A stretch of DNA of 64,000 bases from Mycobacterium sp. 852002-51057_SCH5723018. GTDB taxonomy: Bacteria > Actinomycetota > Actinomycetes > Mycobacteriales > Mycobacteriaceae. Under the pieces are notes generated by a model that saw only the letters and a list, made by a program, of their open reading frames with translations, was not told the DNA's origin and did no database searches. Positions 1 to 7,907 of this stretch are shown piece after piece. Positions within the stretch are counted from its first letter, which is position 1, and every line of letters begins with the position of its first letter. Where the stretch lies: positions 16,393 to 80,392 of the forward strand of contig NZ_LZIR01000041.1 of NCBI RefSeq assembly GCF_001667035.1, in the 5' to 3' direction. The position numbers and the translations under genes were made by a program.

Positions 1-306
1 CGAGCAAAGGAAGACGTCCAGCGAGTGATCGACAGCTCCACCGGCCAGTTCAGGGACGACTTCCAGCAGCGGGCAAAGGATTTCACGTCGGTCGTCGAGC
101 AGTCGAAAGTGGTTACCCAGGGGACGGTCACCGCGGCGGCCCTCGAGTCCATGGACGAACATTCCGCATCCGTATTGGTTGCGGCCACATCGCGGATCAC
201 CAATTCCGCTGGCGCCAAGGACGAACCACGCATGTGGCGGTTGCGGGTAACCGTGACCGAAGAAGGCGGACAGTACAAGATGTCGAAAGTGGACTTCGTA
301 CCATGA
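1..306 (+). CDS. Mce-associated membrane protein, C-terminal part (5' truncated by window edge)
   Basis: The frame is open from base 1, so the true start lies upstream of the window. The visible ~101 residues have the C-terminal layout of mycobacterial Mce-associated (Mas) proteins: a helical stretch (ST-GQFRDDF), then a beta-rich NTF2-like end with a WRLRVTV segment and the terminal KVDFVP. Mas proteins are encoded at the 3' end of mce operons and support the Mce lipid importers. The stop overlaps the start of the next gene (ATGA), which indicates translational coupling and one operon. The implication is that an mce operon (yrbEA/B, mceA-F) lies to the left. The substrate cannot be read from this fragment. 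Confidence 0.8.
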   Translation, partial: RAKEDVQRVIDSSTGQFRDDFQQRAKDFTSVVEQSKVVTQGTVTAAALESMDEHSASVLVAATSRITNSAGAKDEPRMWRLRVTVTEEGGQYKMSKVDFVP

Positions 307-959
307 CCGATGACACCCGCGACGCCGAAACCAGCACGACGGCGGAGGCGGTCGAGGACGATGCAGGGGCGGACGAAACCGAGGTCGACGACTCGGTGGC
401 CGAGGTGCCCGCCGAAGTCGATAGCTCCCCCAAGCGAATCCAACGCGGTCGGCGGGGCTGGTCACGCACTCTGCACAAGGTGAAGCCCGTTCCGGTGATT
501 CTGATCCTGCTGCTGCTGGTATCCGGAGGTCTGGCGGCGTGGCTGTACTTCGAGCGGTACCAGCCAAATCGACAGACCGATCCCAGCGTCGCGCGCACGG
601 TGGTCAACGCGGCGTCCGACGGAACGGTTGCGTTGCTGTCCTACTCCCCCGAGTCGCTGGACAAAGACTTCGCCAACGCCAAGTCGCACCTTTCTGGAGA
701 CTTCCTGTCCTACTACAACCAGTTCACCGACCAGATCGTGGCTCCCGCGGCCAAACAGAAGTCGTTGAAAACCACCGCCCGCGTGATTGGCGCCGGGCTG
801 TCGGAACTGCATCCGAATTCTGCCGTGGTTCTGGTGTTCGTCGACCAGAGCACGACAAGCAAGGACAGGCCCGACCCGGCGATGGCGGCCAGCAGCGTGC
901 TGGTGAGCATGACCCGCGTCAACGGCAATTGGCTGATCACCAAGTTCGACCCCGTCTAG
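303..959 (+). CDS. Mce-associated membrane protein
   Basis: The product is 218 aa from the ATG at 303, which overlaps the previous stop by 4 nt; a longer reading from 234 is rejected because it runs back through the upstream gene. Residues 1-45 are acidic and disordered (Thr/Ala/Glu/Asp-rich). Basic residues follow ([10 protein letters not shown]), then one membrane segment at about 62-82, then an extracytoplasmic NTF2-like domain ending [10 protein letters not shown]. This is the standard architecture of Mas proteins, which are thought to stabilise or assist Mce complexes at the cell envelope. It is the last gene of the operon, because a hairpin and a convergent gene follow. The family call is confident; the role is inferred from mce operon context. 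Confidence 0.85.
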   Translation: MTDDTRDAETSTTAEAVEDDAGADETEVDDSVAEVPAEVDSSPKRIQRGRRGWSRTLHKVKPVPVILILLLLVSGGLAAWLYFERYQPNRQTDPSVARTVVNAASDGTVALLSYSPESLDKDFANAKSHLSGDFLSYYNQFTDQIVAPAAKQKSLKTTARVIGAGLSELHPNSAVVLVFVDQSTTSKDRPDPAMAASSVLVSMTRVNGNWLITKFDPV

Positions 960-981
960 AGCGCACCGCAGTTCGGCCCAG

Positions 982-1011
982 CAGACGTAAAACCCCCCGG
1001 CACGCCGTCTG
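982..1011. terminator. Stem-loop between convergent genes (copy of a dispersed GCAGACG element)
   Basis: CAGACG at 982-987 pairs with CGTCTG at 1006-1011 across an 18-nt loop containing a CCCCCC run. The element lies between two convergent genes, so it may end transcription in both directions. Its left arm (GCAGACGTAAAA) matches two longer hairpins at 26225 and 39218. There is no T-run, as is usual in mycobacteria. Confidence 0.5.
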
Positions 1012-1047
1012 AGCCCGCGAGCTCCGGCACGTAGCTCACGACCAGCG

Positions 1048-2223
1048 CTAGCCGCGAGGGAGGCCGAGCACGCGCTGGGCGATGATGTTGCGCTGGATCT
1101 CCGAGGTTCCCCCGGCGATCGTGCCGGAAAAGCTGCGGGCATAACGCTCGAACCAACTGGCGAAGTAGTGGTCGAGGTTCATCGGCGCATACGGGCCGGT
1201 CTGCCCGGGGTGGATGAGCCCGTCGGAACCGGCAGCCGACAGGGCGTGTTCGGTGCCGTGCAGCTCGGCTTCGGAGCCGAGGAGCTTGAGGACGGAGATC
1301 GCGGCGACGTCGTCTTCCCCACTCGCCGCGCGGGCCAACGCCACCGAACCCAGCAGGCGCAGAGCCTGTTTGTCCATGATCAGGGTGGCGTATTGGTCGC
1401 GCTCGAGCTCGGTGGACGGACGCCAGTCGGCGATCACGTTGTCCATTCGGTCCGCAAAACCGAGCCACATCATCGTGCGTTCGTGGCCTAGCGATCCGTT
1501 GGCCACCCGCCATCCCTGGTCGAGCTCGCCGACCAGGTTCTCGGCGGGGACACGCGCATCGGTGAAGAACACCTCGTTGAAGTCCAGGTCATCGGCGGCA
1601 CAGATGGACGGGAACGGCCGGCGCGCGACGCCCGGGGTGTCGGTCGGGATCAATAATGCGCTGATGCCCTTGTGCTTTGGCGCGTCCGGGTTCGTCCGCA
1701 CGAACGTCAACAACACATCGGCGTCATGGGCCCCCGACGTCCACACTTTCTGCCCGTTGACCACGAAGTGGTCGCCGTCGAGCACCGCACGGGTGCGCAG
1801 CGACGCCAGGTCGGAGCCGGCGCTGGGCTCACTCATCCCGAGCGAGGCGGTGATCTCGGCGCGCAGGATGGGCACTGCCCAGCGGCGCTTTTGTTCGTCG
1901 CTGCCGAACGACAACAGCGATGCCGCAACGATATTCACGCCTTGCGGGTTGAAGCTGTGGTAGATCCGCCGGCGGCACAATTCCTCGAGATGGACGAACT
2001 GCTGGACAATGGTCGCGTTGCGGCCGCCGAATTCGGGTGGCTGACCGGGCAGCAGCCAGCCGTTGTCGAACAGCAGCCGCTGCCAACGCCGCGCCCACTG
2101 CGGCATATGTGAGACGGACCGCGGGCGCTCCAGGGTTTCGCTTGCGGGAGGCAGGTTTTCGTCGAGGAACGCGGCGAACTCCGCCCGAAACGCCTCGACG
2201 TCGGGATCAAAAGTCAGCTGCAC
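1048..2223 (-). CDS. Acyl-CoA dehydrogenase, large subunit of a heteromeric pair
   Basis: The product is 391 aa from a GTG at 2223 (VQLTFDPDVEAF). The start overlaps the upstream gene's stop by 17 nt, so the two are translationally coupled. FadE signatures are present: the FAD/substrate loop GMSEPSAGSDLAS, NGQKVWTSGAHDAD, and the C-terminal IAGGTSEIQRNIIA. At the usual catalytic-Glu position of medium-chain enzymes the sequence reads GGT, as in the steroid-type alpha2beta2 FadE enzymes. It pairs with the 332-aa subunit at 2207-3205. Its closest relative in the window is the orphan at 34038, which is near-colinear and very similar by eye. It probably introduces a 2,3 double bond into a bulky cyclic acyl-CoA; the substrate is unknown. 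Confidence 0.9.
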   Translation of the reverse strand: MQLTFDPDVEAFRAEFAAFLDENLPPASETLERPRSVSHMPQWARRWQRLLFDNGWLLPGQPPEFGGRNATIVQQFVHLEELCRRRIYHSFNPQGVNIVAASLLSFGSDEQKRRWAVPILRAEITASLGMSEPSAGSDLASLRTRAVLDGDHFVVNGQKVWTSGAHDADVLLTFVRTNPDAPKHKGISALLIPTDTPGVARRPFPSICAADDLDFNEVFFTDARVPAENLVGELDQGWRVANGSLGHERTMMWLGFADRMDNVIADWRPSTELERDQYATLIMDKQALRLLGSVALARAASGEDDVAAISVLKLLGSEAELHGTEHALSAAGSDGLIHPGQTGPYAPMNLDHYFASWFERYARSFSGTIAGGTSEIQRNIIAQRVLGLPRG

Positions 2224-3205
2224 GGTACTCCTCCGCGATGCGCGCGCGATGTTCGGCCGCCCCGCCGAGCATGTGCTCGCCCGCCTTGGCCCGCTTGAGC
2301 GCGAACTGCAGGTCGTTCTCCCAGGTGAAGCCCATCGCACCGAAAAGCTGTAAGCCGTGCCGGAATACCAGCGACTGGCACTCGCCCGCCGACGCCTTGG
2401 CCATCGCGGCGGCCAGCCGGCGCCGCGGGTCGTCGGCCGCGATCGTCAAGGCGGCGAAGTAGGCCAGCGCCCGGGCGCGTTCCACCGCGACGTGCATGTC
2501 GGCAGCCTTGTGCTGAACAGCCTGGAAGGAACCGATCGGTACGCCGAATTGGTGACGGGTGCGGACATGATCGAGCACCAGGTCGAGGATCCGTTGGCAG
2601 GCACCGACCATGGTGATCGCCATGCCCGCCAACGCGATGTGGTGCGCGCGCTCCGCGTCTACGGTGAGCCGGGCGGTGTCGGGGACCCGGACCTCGCCGA
2701 ACGACAAGTCGGCCACATGAAGGACGGGATCGAACACCGCCGAGCGGCGAGCCGATACCTGGTTGGCCGCGACGACGAACACCCCGGCATCGGTCACCAC
2801 CGCCAACCGGTCGACACGGTCGCCGTCGAGGACGTGGCGTGCCGTCCCGTCCAACACCCAGCCGTCGGCGTCGCGGTGTGCCCATATCCCGCCGTACACG
2901 GCGGTCCCCGACGCGTGCGGGTCGAACTGATCGCCGGCCAGGGGTGCGAACTGGCTCATCGTCGCGAGGAACGGGGTCGGATCGGTCGCTCGTCCCAACT
3001 CCTCGAACACGATCGCCAGCTCCACCGCGCTGGCCGGATCGTTGAGCTCGGTCCAACCCTGGTCCAGATAGGACTTCCACAACGGGCTCGGGTCGACGCC
3101 ATCCTCGGCCACGCTGCGAACGAGCGAGGGCGGGCACTGCTTGCCGACCACGTCGCGCACGGTCTTCTGCCACAGTCGCTGATCAGCGTCGAACTCCAAC
3201 AGCAT
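2207..3205 (-). CDS. Acyl-CoA dehydrogenase, second subunit
   Basis: The product is 332 aa starting MLLEFDADQRLWQ. It has the all-alpha N-terminal domain, a shortened middle, and a C-terminal four-helix domain with the RHQFGVPIGSFQAVQHKAAD signature of FadE proteins. The C-terminus contains LFGAMGFTWENDLQF, which has lost the canonical GGT-EIQR ending. This shorter partner type is typical of heterotetrameric acyl-CoA dehydrogenases of steroid catabolism (for example FadE28/29-type pairs). It is the first gene of a two-gene operon transcribed leftward, with a perfect copy of the GAGAAT-N3-ATTCTC box at 3237-3251, 32 nt upstream of the start. Confidence 0.88.
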   Translation of the reverse strand: MLLEFDADQRLWQKTVRDVVGKQCPPSLVRSVAEDGVDPSPLWKSYLDQGWTELNDPASAVELAIVFEELGRATDPTPFLATMSQFAPLAGDQFDPHASGTAVYGGIWAHRDADGWVLDGTARHVLDGDRVDRLAVVTDAGVFVVAANQVSARRSAVFDPVLHVADLSFGEVRVPDTARLTVDAERAHHIALAGMAITMVGACQRILDLVLDHVRTRHQFGVPIGSFQAVQHKAADMHVAVERARALAYFAALTIAADDPRRRLAAAMAKASAGECQSLVFRHGLQLFGAMGFTWENDLQFALKRAKAGEHMLGGAAEHRARIAEEYRAADF

Positions 3206-3236
3206 GAAGGCCGCCTCCTGTCGTCACCGCCAGAGC

Positions 3237-3251
3237 GAGAATAACATTCTC
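3237..3251. promoter_or_regulatory. Inverted repeat GAGAAT-AAC-ATTCTC, putative TetR operator (copy 1)
   Basis: The two 6-bp arms are perfectly complementary with a 3-bp spacer. The site lies 32 nt upstream of the acyl-CoA dehydrogenase start at 3205. It is one of about ten copies in the window, all upstream of catabolic genes. Confidence 0.7.
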
Positions 3252-3432
3252 TCTCACGGAAGTAATAATCTCGGAAATCGGTTATGAGGTGCAAGTAAGG
3301 CGCGGACGCTGCTTGCTTAGATGCCGAGATTGACGCGAGCGTGTTGCGCAGTCGCACTTCTTCGCGCCGACGTGGATCTCGACGAAGAGTCGCCGCCGCA
3401 CAACGGTGCTCCCGAACCAATGACTCACGCCG

Positions 3433-4083
3433 CTAGATTCTGGCCGCCAGGTTGTCGGCCGGCTGGTTCCACCTGTCGAGGTTGGCGAATTCGGCCAGTG
3501 GACGACGGCGCAGCGGCCCGTGCCTGCCCTTGGGCCATCCCACCACGATGTGGCCGGCGATCATCCAGTCGTCGGGCACGCCAACGGCGTCACGCAGCAG
3601 CCGCTCGCCCCCGTACGAGGCCCAGCTGGTCATGCACGCCCCGAGACCCTGGGCGCGCGCGGCCAGCAGAAAATTCTGCATGGCCGGAAAGATCGACCCG
3701 CCGAGCAGCAGTTCGGACGCGGTCGGGTAGTGCTGCTGGGCGAACAGCACCGAGGTGAATTCACCTGCCCGGTCGTGCAATTCGTAGGTCGCGCGGTAGG
3801 TGCGGGCACGGCGGCTGGTGTCGTCGTCGGCGGGTCGGCTCATTCCGTACACCGGCTCAATCACTTCCAAGGCGTGCGCGGCCGCCTCGGCCACGACGGC
3901 CCGCTGCTCGGGCGATCGCAACACGACGAACCTCCATCCCTGCGCGTTCGCGCCCGACGGGGCCCACCTGGCCGCTTCCAGACACCGCGCCAGCGTGGCG
4001 TCGTCGACCGGCTCGTCTGTGAACCGACGGATCGTCCGGGCGGTCGACATGACTTCCCAGACGTCGCTACTTGCTCCAGTCAC
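3433..4083 (-). CDS. Nitroreductase family protein
   Basis: The product is 216 aa. It opens with the nitroreductase motif TARTIRRFTDEPVDDATL and continues with EAARWAPSGANAQGWRF (FMN-phosphate and isoalloxazine contacts), then a central helix-rich section, then GLGACMTSW and GHIVVGWPKGRH near the C-terminus. Members are FMN-dependent NAD(P)H oxidoreductases acting on nitro compounds, quinones or conjugated enones. It is monocistronic and divergent from the CMD gene at 4195. The region between it and the acyl-CoA dehydrogenase operon holds the copy-1 box, but that box faces the other gene. The substrate is unknown; reduction of a conjugated ring ketone would fit the neighbourhood. Confidence 0.85.
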   Translation of the reverse strand: MTGASSDVWEVMSTARTIRRFTDEPVDDATLARCLEAARWAPSGANAQGWRFVVLRSPEQRAVVAEAAAHALEVIEPVYGMSRPADDDTSRRARTYRATYELHDRAGEFTSVLFAQQHYPTASELLLGGSIFPAMQNFLLAARAQGLGACMTSWASYGGERLLRDAVGVPDDWMIAGHIVVGWPKGRHGPLRRRPLAEFANLDRWNQPADNLAARI

Positions 4084-4194
4084 GACTGCTCCTTCCGGCT
4101 AGACCAACGTCATATCAGGACGCGCCCGATTGCGGGTCGACCGCTCTGGTTGGGTGTAGATCGGCGTCAACCCCGGTCGAAAAGGAGAAGACCA

Positions 4195-4575
4195 TTGGAT
4201 CGCGAAACATACCAACGAGGACTCGAAATCCGCTCGGCGGTGCTGGGCGAGGAATACGTCAATCAAGCCCTGGCCAACGCGAACGACTTCACCAAGCCGT
4301 TGCAGGATCTCGTTACCGAGTACTGCTGGGGAGCGGTGTGGGGCCGCGACGGGTTGCCGCTCAAAACCCGCAGCATGCTCAACCTGGCGATGATCTCGGT
4401 CCTCAACCGGCCCAACGAATTGCGCACCCACGTCAAGGCGGCACTGACCAACGGTGTCAGCCGCGACGAGATCCGCGAGATTTTCCTGCAGGTGGCCATC
4501 TATGCGGGCGTGCCCGCCGCGGTCGATAGCTTTCGTATCGCCGGGGAGGCGTTCGCGGAAGTGGACCCAACCTAG
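4195..4575 (+). CDS. Carboxymuconolactone decarboxylase (CMD) family protein
   Basis: The product is 126 aa starting LDRETYQRGLEIRSAVLG. The start is a TTG at 4195, chosen because AGGAG at 4183-4187 sits 7 nt upstream; no ATG or GTG fits as well. The whole length is one CMD domain (LPLKTRSMLNLAMISVLNRPNELRTH, EIREIFLQVAIYAGVPAAVDSF), close to PcaC-type gamma-carboxymuconolactone decarboxylases, which open or decarboxylate lactone intermediates of ring cleavage. AhpD-like peroxidases share the fold, but their CxxC motif is absent. The stop overlaps the next start by 1 nt, so it is co-transcribed with the dehydrogenase at 4575. Confidence 0.85.
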   Translation: MDRETYQRGLEIRSAVLGEEYVNQALANANDFTKPLQDLVTEYCWGAVWGRDGLPLKTRSMLNLAMISVLNRPNELRTHVKAALTNGVSRDEIREIFLQVAIYAGVPAAVDSFRIAGEAFAEVDPT

Positions 4576-5489
4576 TGGCCGTGATGGAGATCGGATTCAT
4601 CGGGTTGGGAAACATGGGCTTTCCCATGGCAACTCGCCTCCTTGAGCAACGCAACGCTGTCATCGCCTTTGACACGAACGACGCGGCGCTCGATCGCATC
4701 GTGACCCTCGGGGCACGCGCCGCGTCGTCGCCGAAGGACGTCGCCGATCACGCCGAAACGGTGCTGGCAAGCCTGCCGTCGCCCGCCGCATCGCTCGAGG
4801 TGGCAACCGGTGCCGGTGGGGTGGTCGACGGCGCGCGGGTGCGGCGCTATATCGACCTGTCGACCGTCGGAAGCCGGACCGCAACCCGAATTCACGACCT
4901 GCTGAGCCAACGTGGCATCGCGGCGATCGACAGCCCGGTCAGTGGTGGGGTCAGCGGAGCCCAGAATGGGTCGCTCGCGCTCATGGTGTCCGGCCCGCGG
5001 GCCGAATTCGACAGCGTCGCAAGCGTGTTGGAGGCGCTGGGCAGACCCTTCTACATCGGCGAGAAGCCGGGCGCGGCGCAGACCATGAAGCTTGCCAACA
5101 ACATGCTGGCGGCCAACGTCTTGGTCGCCACCGCCGAAGTCGTCGTGATGGGCGTCAAGGCCGGCCTCGACCCGAGCGTGATGGTCGACGTGCTCAACGC
5201 GGGGTCCGGCGGGACAAGCGCAAGCCGCGACAAGTTTCCCCGCGCGATCCTGCCACGCACCTTCGATTACGGGTTCGCCACCGGGCTGATGGTCAAGGAT
5301 GTGCGGCTGTATCTCGACGAGGCGAAGGGACTGGGCGTGCCGGCCGAGGTCGCCGAGACGATCGGTCGGCTCTGGGAGGCGACGGCTCGCGAGGAAGGGC
5401 CCGATTCGGATTTCACGACGGTGATCAAACCGCTCGAGAAGGCGGCCGGTGTGACCGTGGGTCAGGCGGGCCTGCCACCGTCAGGCTAG
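4575..5489 (+). CDS. NAD(P)-dependent 3-hydroxyisobutyrate dehydrogenase-like oxidoreductase
   Basis: The product is 304 aa from GTG 4575; GTG 4581 and ATG 4584 are alternatives, and the last gives MEIGFIGLGNMG. The N-terminal Rossmann fold carries GFIGLGNMGFPMA. The substrate motif DSPVSGGVSGAQNG and the catalytic-Lys helix GAAQTMKLANNMLAANV identify the beta-hydroxyacid dehydrogenase family (HIBADH, tartronate semialdehyde reductase). It probably oxidises a 3-hydroxyacid to a semialdehyde or reduces one. It is coupled to the CMD gene upstream. Two further paralogues are at 16642 and 17465. Confidence 0.88.
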   Translation: MAVMEIGFIGLGNMGFPMATRLLEQRNAVIAFDTNDAALDRIVTLGARAASSPKDVADHAETVLASLPSPAASLEVATGAGGVVDGARVRRYIDLSTVGSRTATRIHDLLSQRGIAAIDSPVSGGVSGAQNGSLALMVSGPRAEFDSVASVLEALGRPFYIGEKPGAAQTMKLANNMLAANVLVATAEVVVMGVKAGLDPSVMVDVLNAGSGGTSASRDKFPRAILPRTFDYGFATGLMVKDVRLYLDEAKGLGVPAEVAETIGRLWEATAREEGPDSDFTTVIKPLEKAAGVTVGQAGLPPSG

Positions 5490-5637
5490 TTGTCCTGACC
5501 GCAGAGATTGGCTCGCCGCCACTGCTCTGAACGATTCGGCTCGTGAATCACATTGGTAATCCGTGATTTTGGACATCCCAGCCTTGCCCGTGGGCGCGCG
5601 ACGACGAGGCGAACTCAACGCTTGGTGCTTAGGTGAC
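5490..5637. other. Short intergenic region between convergent genes
   Basis: These are 148 bp between the convergent genes at 4575 and 5638. I see no convincing hairpin or open frame. Confidence 0.4.
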
Positions 5638-6324
5638 TCACAGTTGAGGTGTCTCGCGGTGGAGCTTCCCCCGCGCGCCCCGCGGCTGCGGAGGTGGCCA
5701 GCCGAAAAGCCACGCGGCCACGAGGAAGCACAAGGCGCCGAAGAACGTACCGATGTTGGCCCACGCGAGACTGACATCGGCTCCCGAGCGCAACACCAGT
5801 GCGCCCGCGGCCGAGGCGAGAAACAGGACGGATCCAGCAAAGTTGAGGAAAGCGATGCGCTGCGACGCGTTCGCAACGTGGGAATGCCGCCGGGCCCGGA
5901 CCTCGGGAACGATCGCGATAGCCGAGGAGACCAGGAACGCGACAGAACCGACAATGTCCGGCACCCACACCTCGACGTCTACCAGCTCTGGGCGCGCGCC
6001 GATGCTCACCGCGGCGTCCATCGTGTTGACGTTGAACAACACCGTCCCCACCAACTGGATAGCCGCGGCCAGCCAGTCGGTAGTGCGAGCACGCAACGGG
6101 AGCGAGCGCCGCTCGGCGTCGGGCAGCTCTCGGCGAGCGAGGACGAGCTGAAGGGTCGCGGCGGCTGTGAAGAACACCGCCCCGATCGCGTATGTCACCG
6201 CCGAGAGCAGCGGTGGCGACGCGGGTAGCAGCGAGAGGAGGACACCGAGCGCAAACAGTGCCGCGCCGACCACGAACAGGAGACCAGTCCAGCGCACCAT
6301 GGACGCGTGCACTGCCCTCAGCAC
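5638..6324 (-). CDS. YrhK-like integral membrane protein
   Basis: The product is 228 aa with about six hydrophobic segments (near 11-33, 39-61, 83-105, 121-142, 152-175 and 185-208). Several carry a repeated G-[ST]-[VF]-x-F-x2-[SA]-A pattern (VGTVLFNVN, VGSVAFLVSSA, AGSVLFLASAA), which is the hallmark of YrhK-domain membrane proteins of unknown function. The C-terminal tail is basic and Pro-rich. It is convergent with 4575 and divergent from 6779, apparently alone. No catalytic residues are evident. Nothing links it to the catabolic genes beyond location. Confidence 0.7.
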   Translation of the reverse strand: MLRAVHASMVRWTGLLFVVGAALFALGVLLSLLPASPPLLSAVTYAIGAVFFTAAATLQLVLARRELPDAERRSLPLRARTTDWLAAAIQLVGTVLFNVNTMDAAVSIGARPELVDVEVWVPDIVGSVAFLVSSAIAIVPEVRARRHSHVANASQRIAFLNFAGSVLFLASAAGALVLRSGADVSLAWANIGTFFGALCFLVAAWLFGWPPPQPRGARGKLHRETPQL

Positions 6325-6778
6325 GTACGGGCCATCGGGTGAGACAAAGAGCTACGACATTTTGACATCGATTCGCGCGTCTTCCTCATGGGCGTGGCGT
6401 CCCGATGGGTGCAAACCGCTCAGTCAGCGGTCGTGTTGCTGATCCGCGATCGGACTCGGCGCCAAGCACACATGGACAAAGCTGAACATGGCCCCAATCC
6501 GGCGATCACGCGTCGAATCGTACTGCCTATGCGGGAGGTCCGGTTCGCGAGTTGTCGCCGGCGCGGTCGGGTCCATCAGCAATAGCGGAGAATGCTATTA
6601 TCCTTTATCAAGAACGATACTTACCTCAGCGACGGCAATACCGATAGCTACCAGCGCCGATGACTAACCGAAACGCTTACCGGAAATCCATTGATTGACG
6701 ATCCAGAAGAATGTTAGCTTATCTATCATATGGCCCAACCGGGCTCACTTTGGCTGACGGCGCCGAAGGACGGCTCTC
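6325..6778. other. Intergenic regulatory region of 454 bp
   Basis: This is divergent spacer between the membrane protein and the amidohydrolase operon. Its right half (from about 6590) is markedly AT-richer than the surroundings. It holds a near-match to the GAGAAT-N3-ATTCTC box at 6588-6602. A 65-codon open frame at 6388-6585 has no recognisable features and is not called as a gene. Confidence 0.5.
6588..6602. promoter_or_regulatory. Inverted repeat GAGAAT-GCT-ATTATC, putative TetR operator (copy 2)
   Basis: The left arm is perfect and the right arm has one mismatch to the ATTCTC consensus. It lies 177 nt upstream of the GTG of the amidohydrolase operon at 6779, at the start of an AT-rich stretch where a promoter would be expected. 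Confidence 0.55.
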
Positions 6779-7870
6779 GTGATCGAACACGCTGACGGAA
6801 CGCGCACACCGGTGATCGACGCCAGCGTGCACATCTTCTTCCCGTCGAACAAGGACCTGCGCTCGTTTTTGCGCGAGCCGTTCAAGAGCCGCGGTTTCCC
6901 CGACTACGAGATGGACTGGTACGGCGCACCGGGCGGCGAGTACGTGCCGAACATCGAGGGACCCGACCGCCAGTACCCGGGTTCGGATCCGGATTTCGTT
7001 GGCCATGAATTGTTTTCGAAGCGCGGGGTGGATGTGGCCGTGCTGCACCCAATGGGGCGCGGCATCATGCCGGACCGGCACCTGGGCACGGCGCTACATG
7101 CCGCGCACAACGAGATGATGGTGTCGCGCTGGCTGGACTCGGCGGAATTCGGCGAGCGGTTCCGCGGGACGATTCGGGTCAACCCCGACGACATCGCCGG
7201 CGCACTGAGGGAAATCGAGAAGTGGCGTGGCCACTCGCGAGTGGTCCAGATCGGTGTGCCGCTGCAATCCCGCGAGCTCTACGGCAAACCGCAGTTCTGG
7301 CCGCTCTGGGAAGCCGCCGCCGATGCCAATCTTCCGGTCGCTGTGCACATTGAAACCGGCGAGGGCATCGGCTTTCCCCCGACGCCGTCCGGGCACACGC
7401 TCACCTACGAGCAATACGTCAGCTTCATGGCGCTCAACTACCTCTATCACCTGATGAACATGATCGCCGAGGGCGTGTTCGAGCGCTTTGCGAACCTAAA
7501 GTTCGTCTGGGCCGACGGCGCGGCGGATTTCCTCACGCCGTTCATGTGGCGGATGGACACGTTCGGCCGGCCACACCTGGAACAGACGCCCTGGGCGCCG
7601 CGCATCCCCAGTGCCTACCTACCCGGCCACGTGCACTTCGTGCAGGGCAGCCTCGACGGTCCGCCCGACGCGGAATTCGCCGGCGAGTGGTTCGGCTTCA
7701 CCGGCAAGGAAGACATGGTCATGTTCGGCTCCAGCTATCCGCACTGGCAATGCAATGACGTGCGCCGGCTGCCGACAGCGCTATCCGCCGAACAGCGCGA
7801 AAAGCTGTGCTGGCGCAACGCGGCCAACCTGTACGGGATCGACGTTTCGGTCGACCTCGCAGCGGGATAG
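6779..7870 (+). CDS. Amidohydrolase-2 family protein, probable non-catalytic paralogue
   Basis: The product is 363 aa from GTG 6779. It is a TIM-barrel amidohydrolase of the ACMSD/LigW type, paralogous to the next gene. Key positions differ from that partner: the N-terminal DxDxH motif reads D14-A-S16-V-H18 (Ser for Asp), the VEHAFSW segment reads WADGAADF (Gly247 for the metal or catalytic His), and the SSDYPHW signature reads GSSYPHW (Ser319 for the essential Asp). His190 is kept. Family knowledge makes these positions metal ligands or catalytic residues, so loss of activity is inferred. Co-transcription with an intact copy suggests a heteromeric complex in which this is a structural subunit. 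Confidence 0.82.
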   Translation: MIEHADGTRTPVIDASVHIFFPSNKDLRSFLREPFKSRGFPDYEMDWYGAPGGEYVPNIEGPDRQYPGSDPDFVGHELFSKRGVDVAVLHPMGRGIMPDRHLGTALHAAHNEMMVSRWLDSAEFGERFRGTIRVNPDDIAGALREIEKWRGHSRVVQIGVPLQSRELYGKPQFWPLWEAAADANLPVAVHIETGEGIGFPPTPSGHTLTYEQYVSFMALNYLYHLMNMIAEGVFERFANLKFVWADGAADFLTPFMWRMDTFGRPHLEQTPWAPRIPSAYLPGHVHFVQGSLDGPPDAEFAGEWFGFTGKEDMVMFGSSYPHWQCNDVRRLPTALSAEQREKLCWRNAANLYGIDVSVDLAAG

Positions 7871-7907
7871 TCGCAGAATGTGAAATAGGAAGACTGAGGA
7901 GTGCGAA

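Noticed and set aside
6388..6585. 65-codon frame in the 6325-6778 spacer
   Set aside because: It has no ribosome site at useful spacing, no recognisable domain and an atypical composition. It is more likely non-coding.
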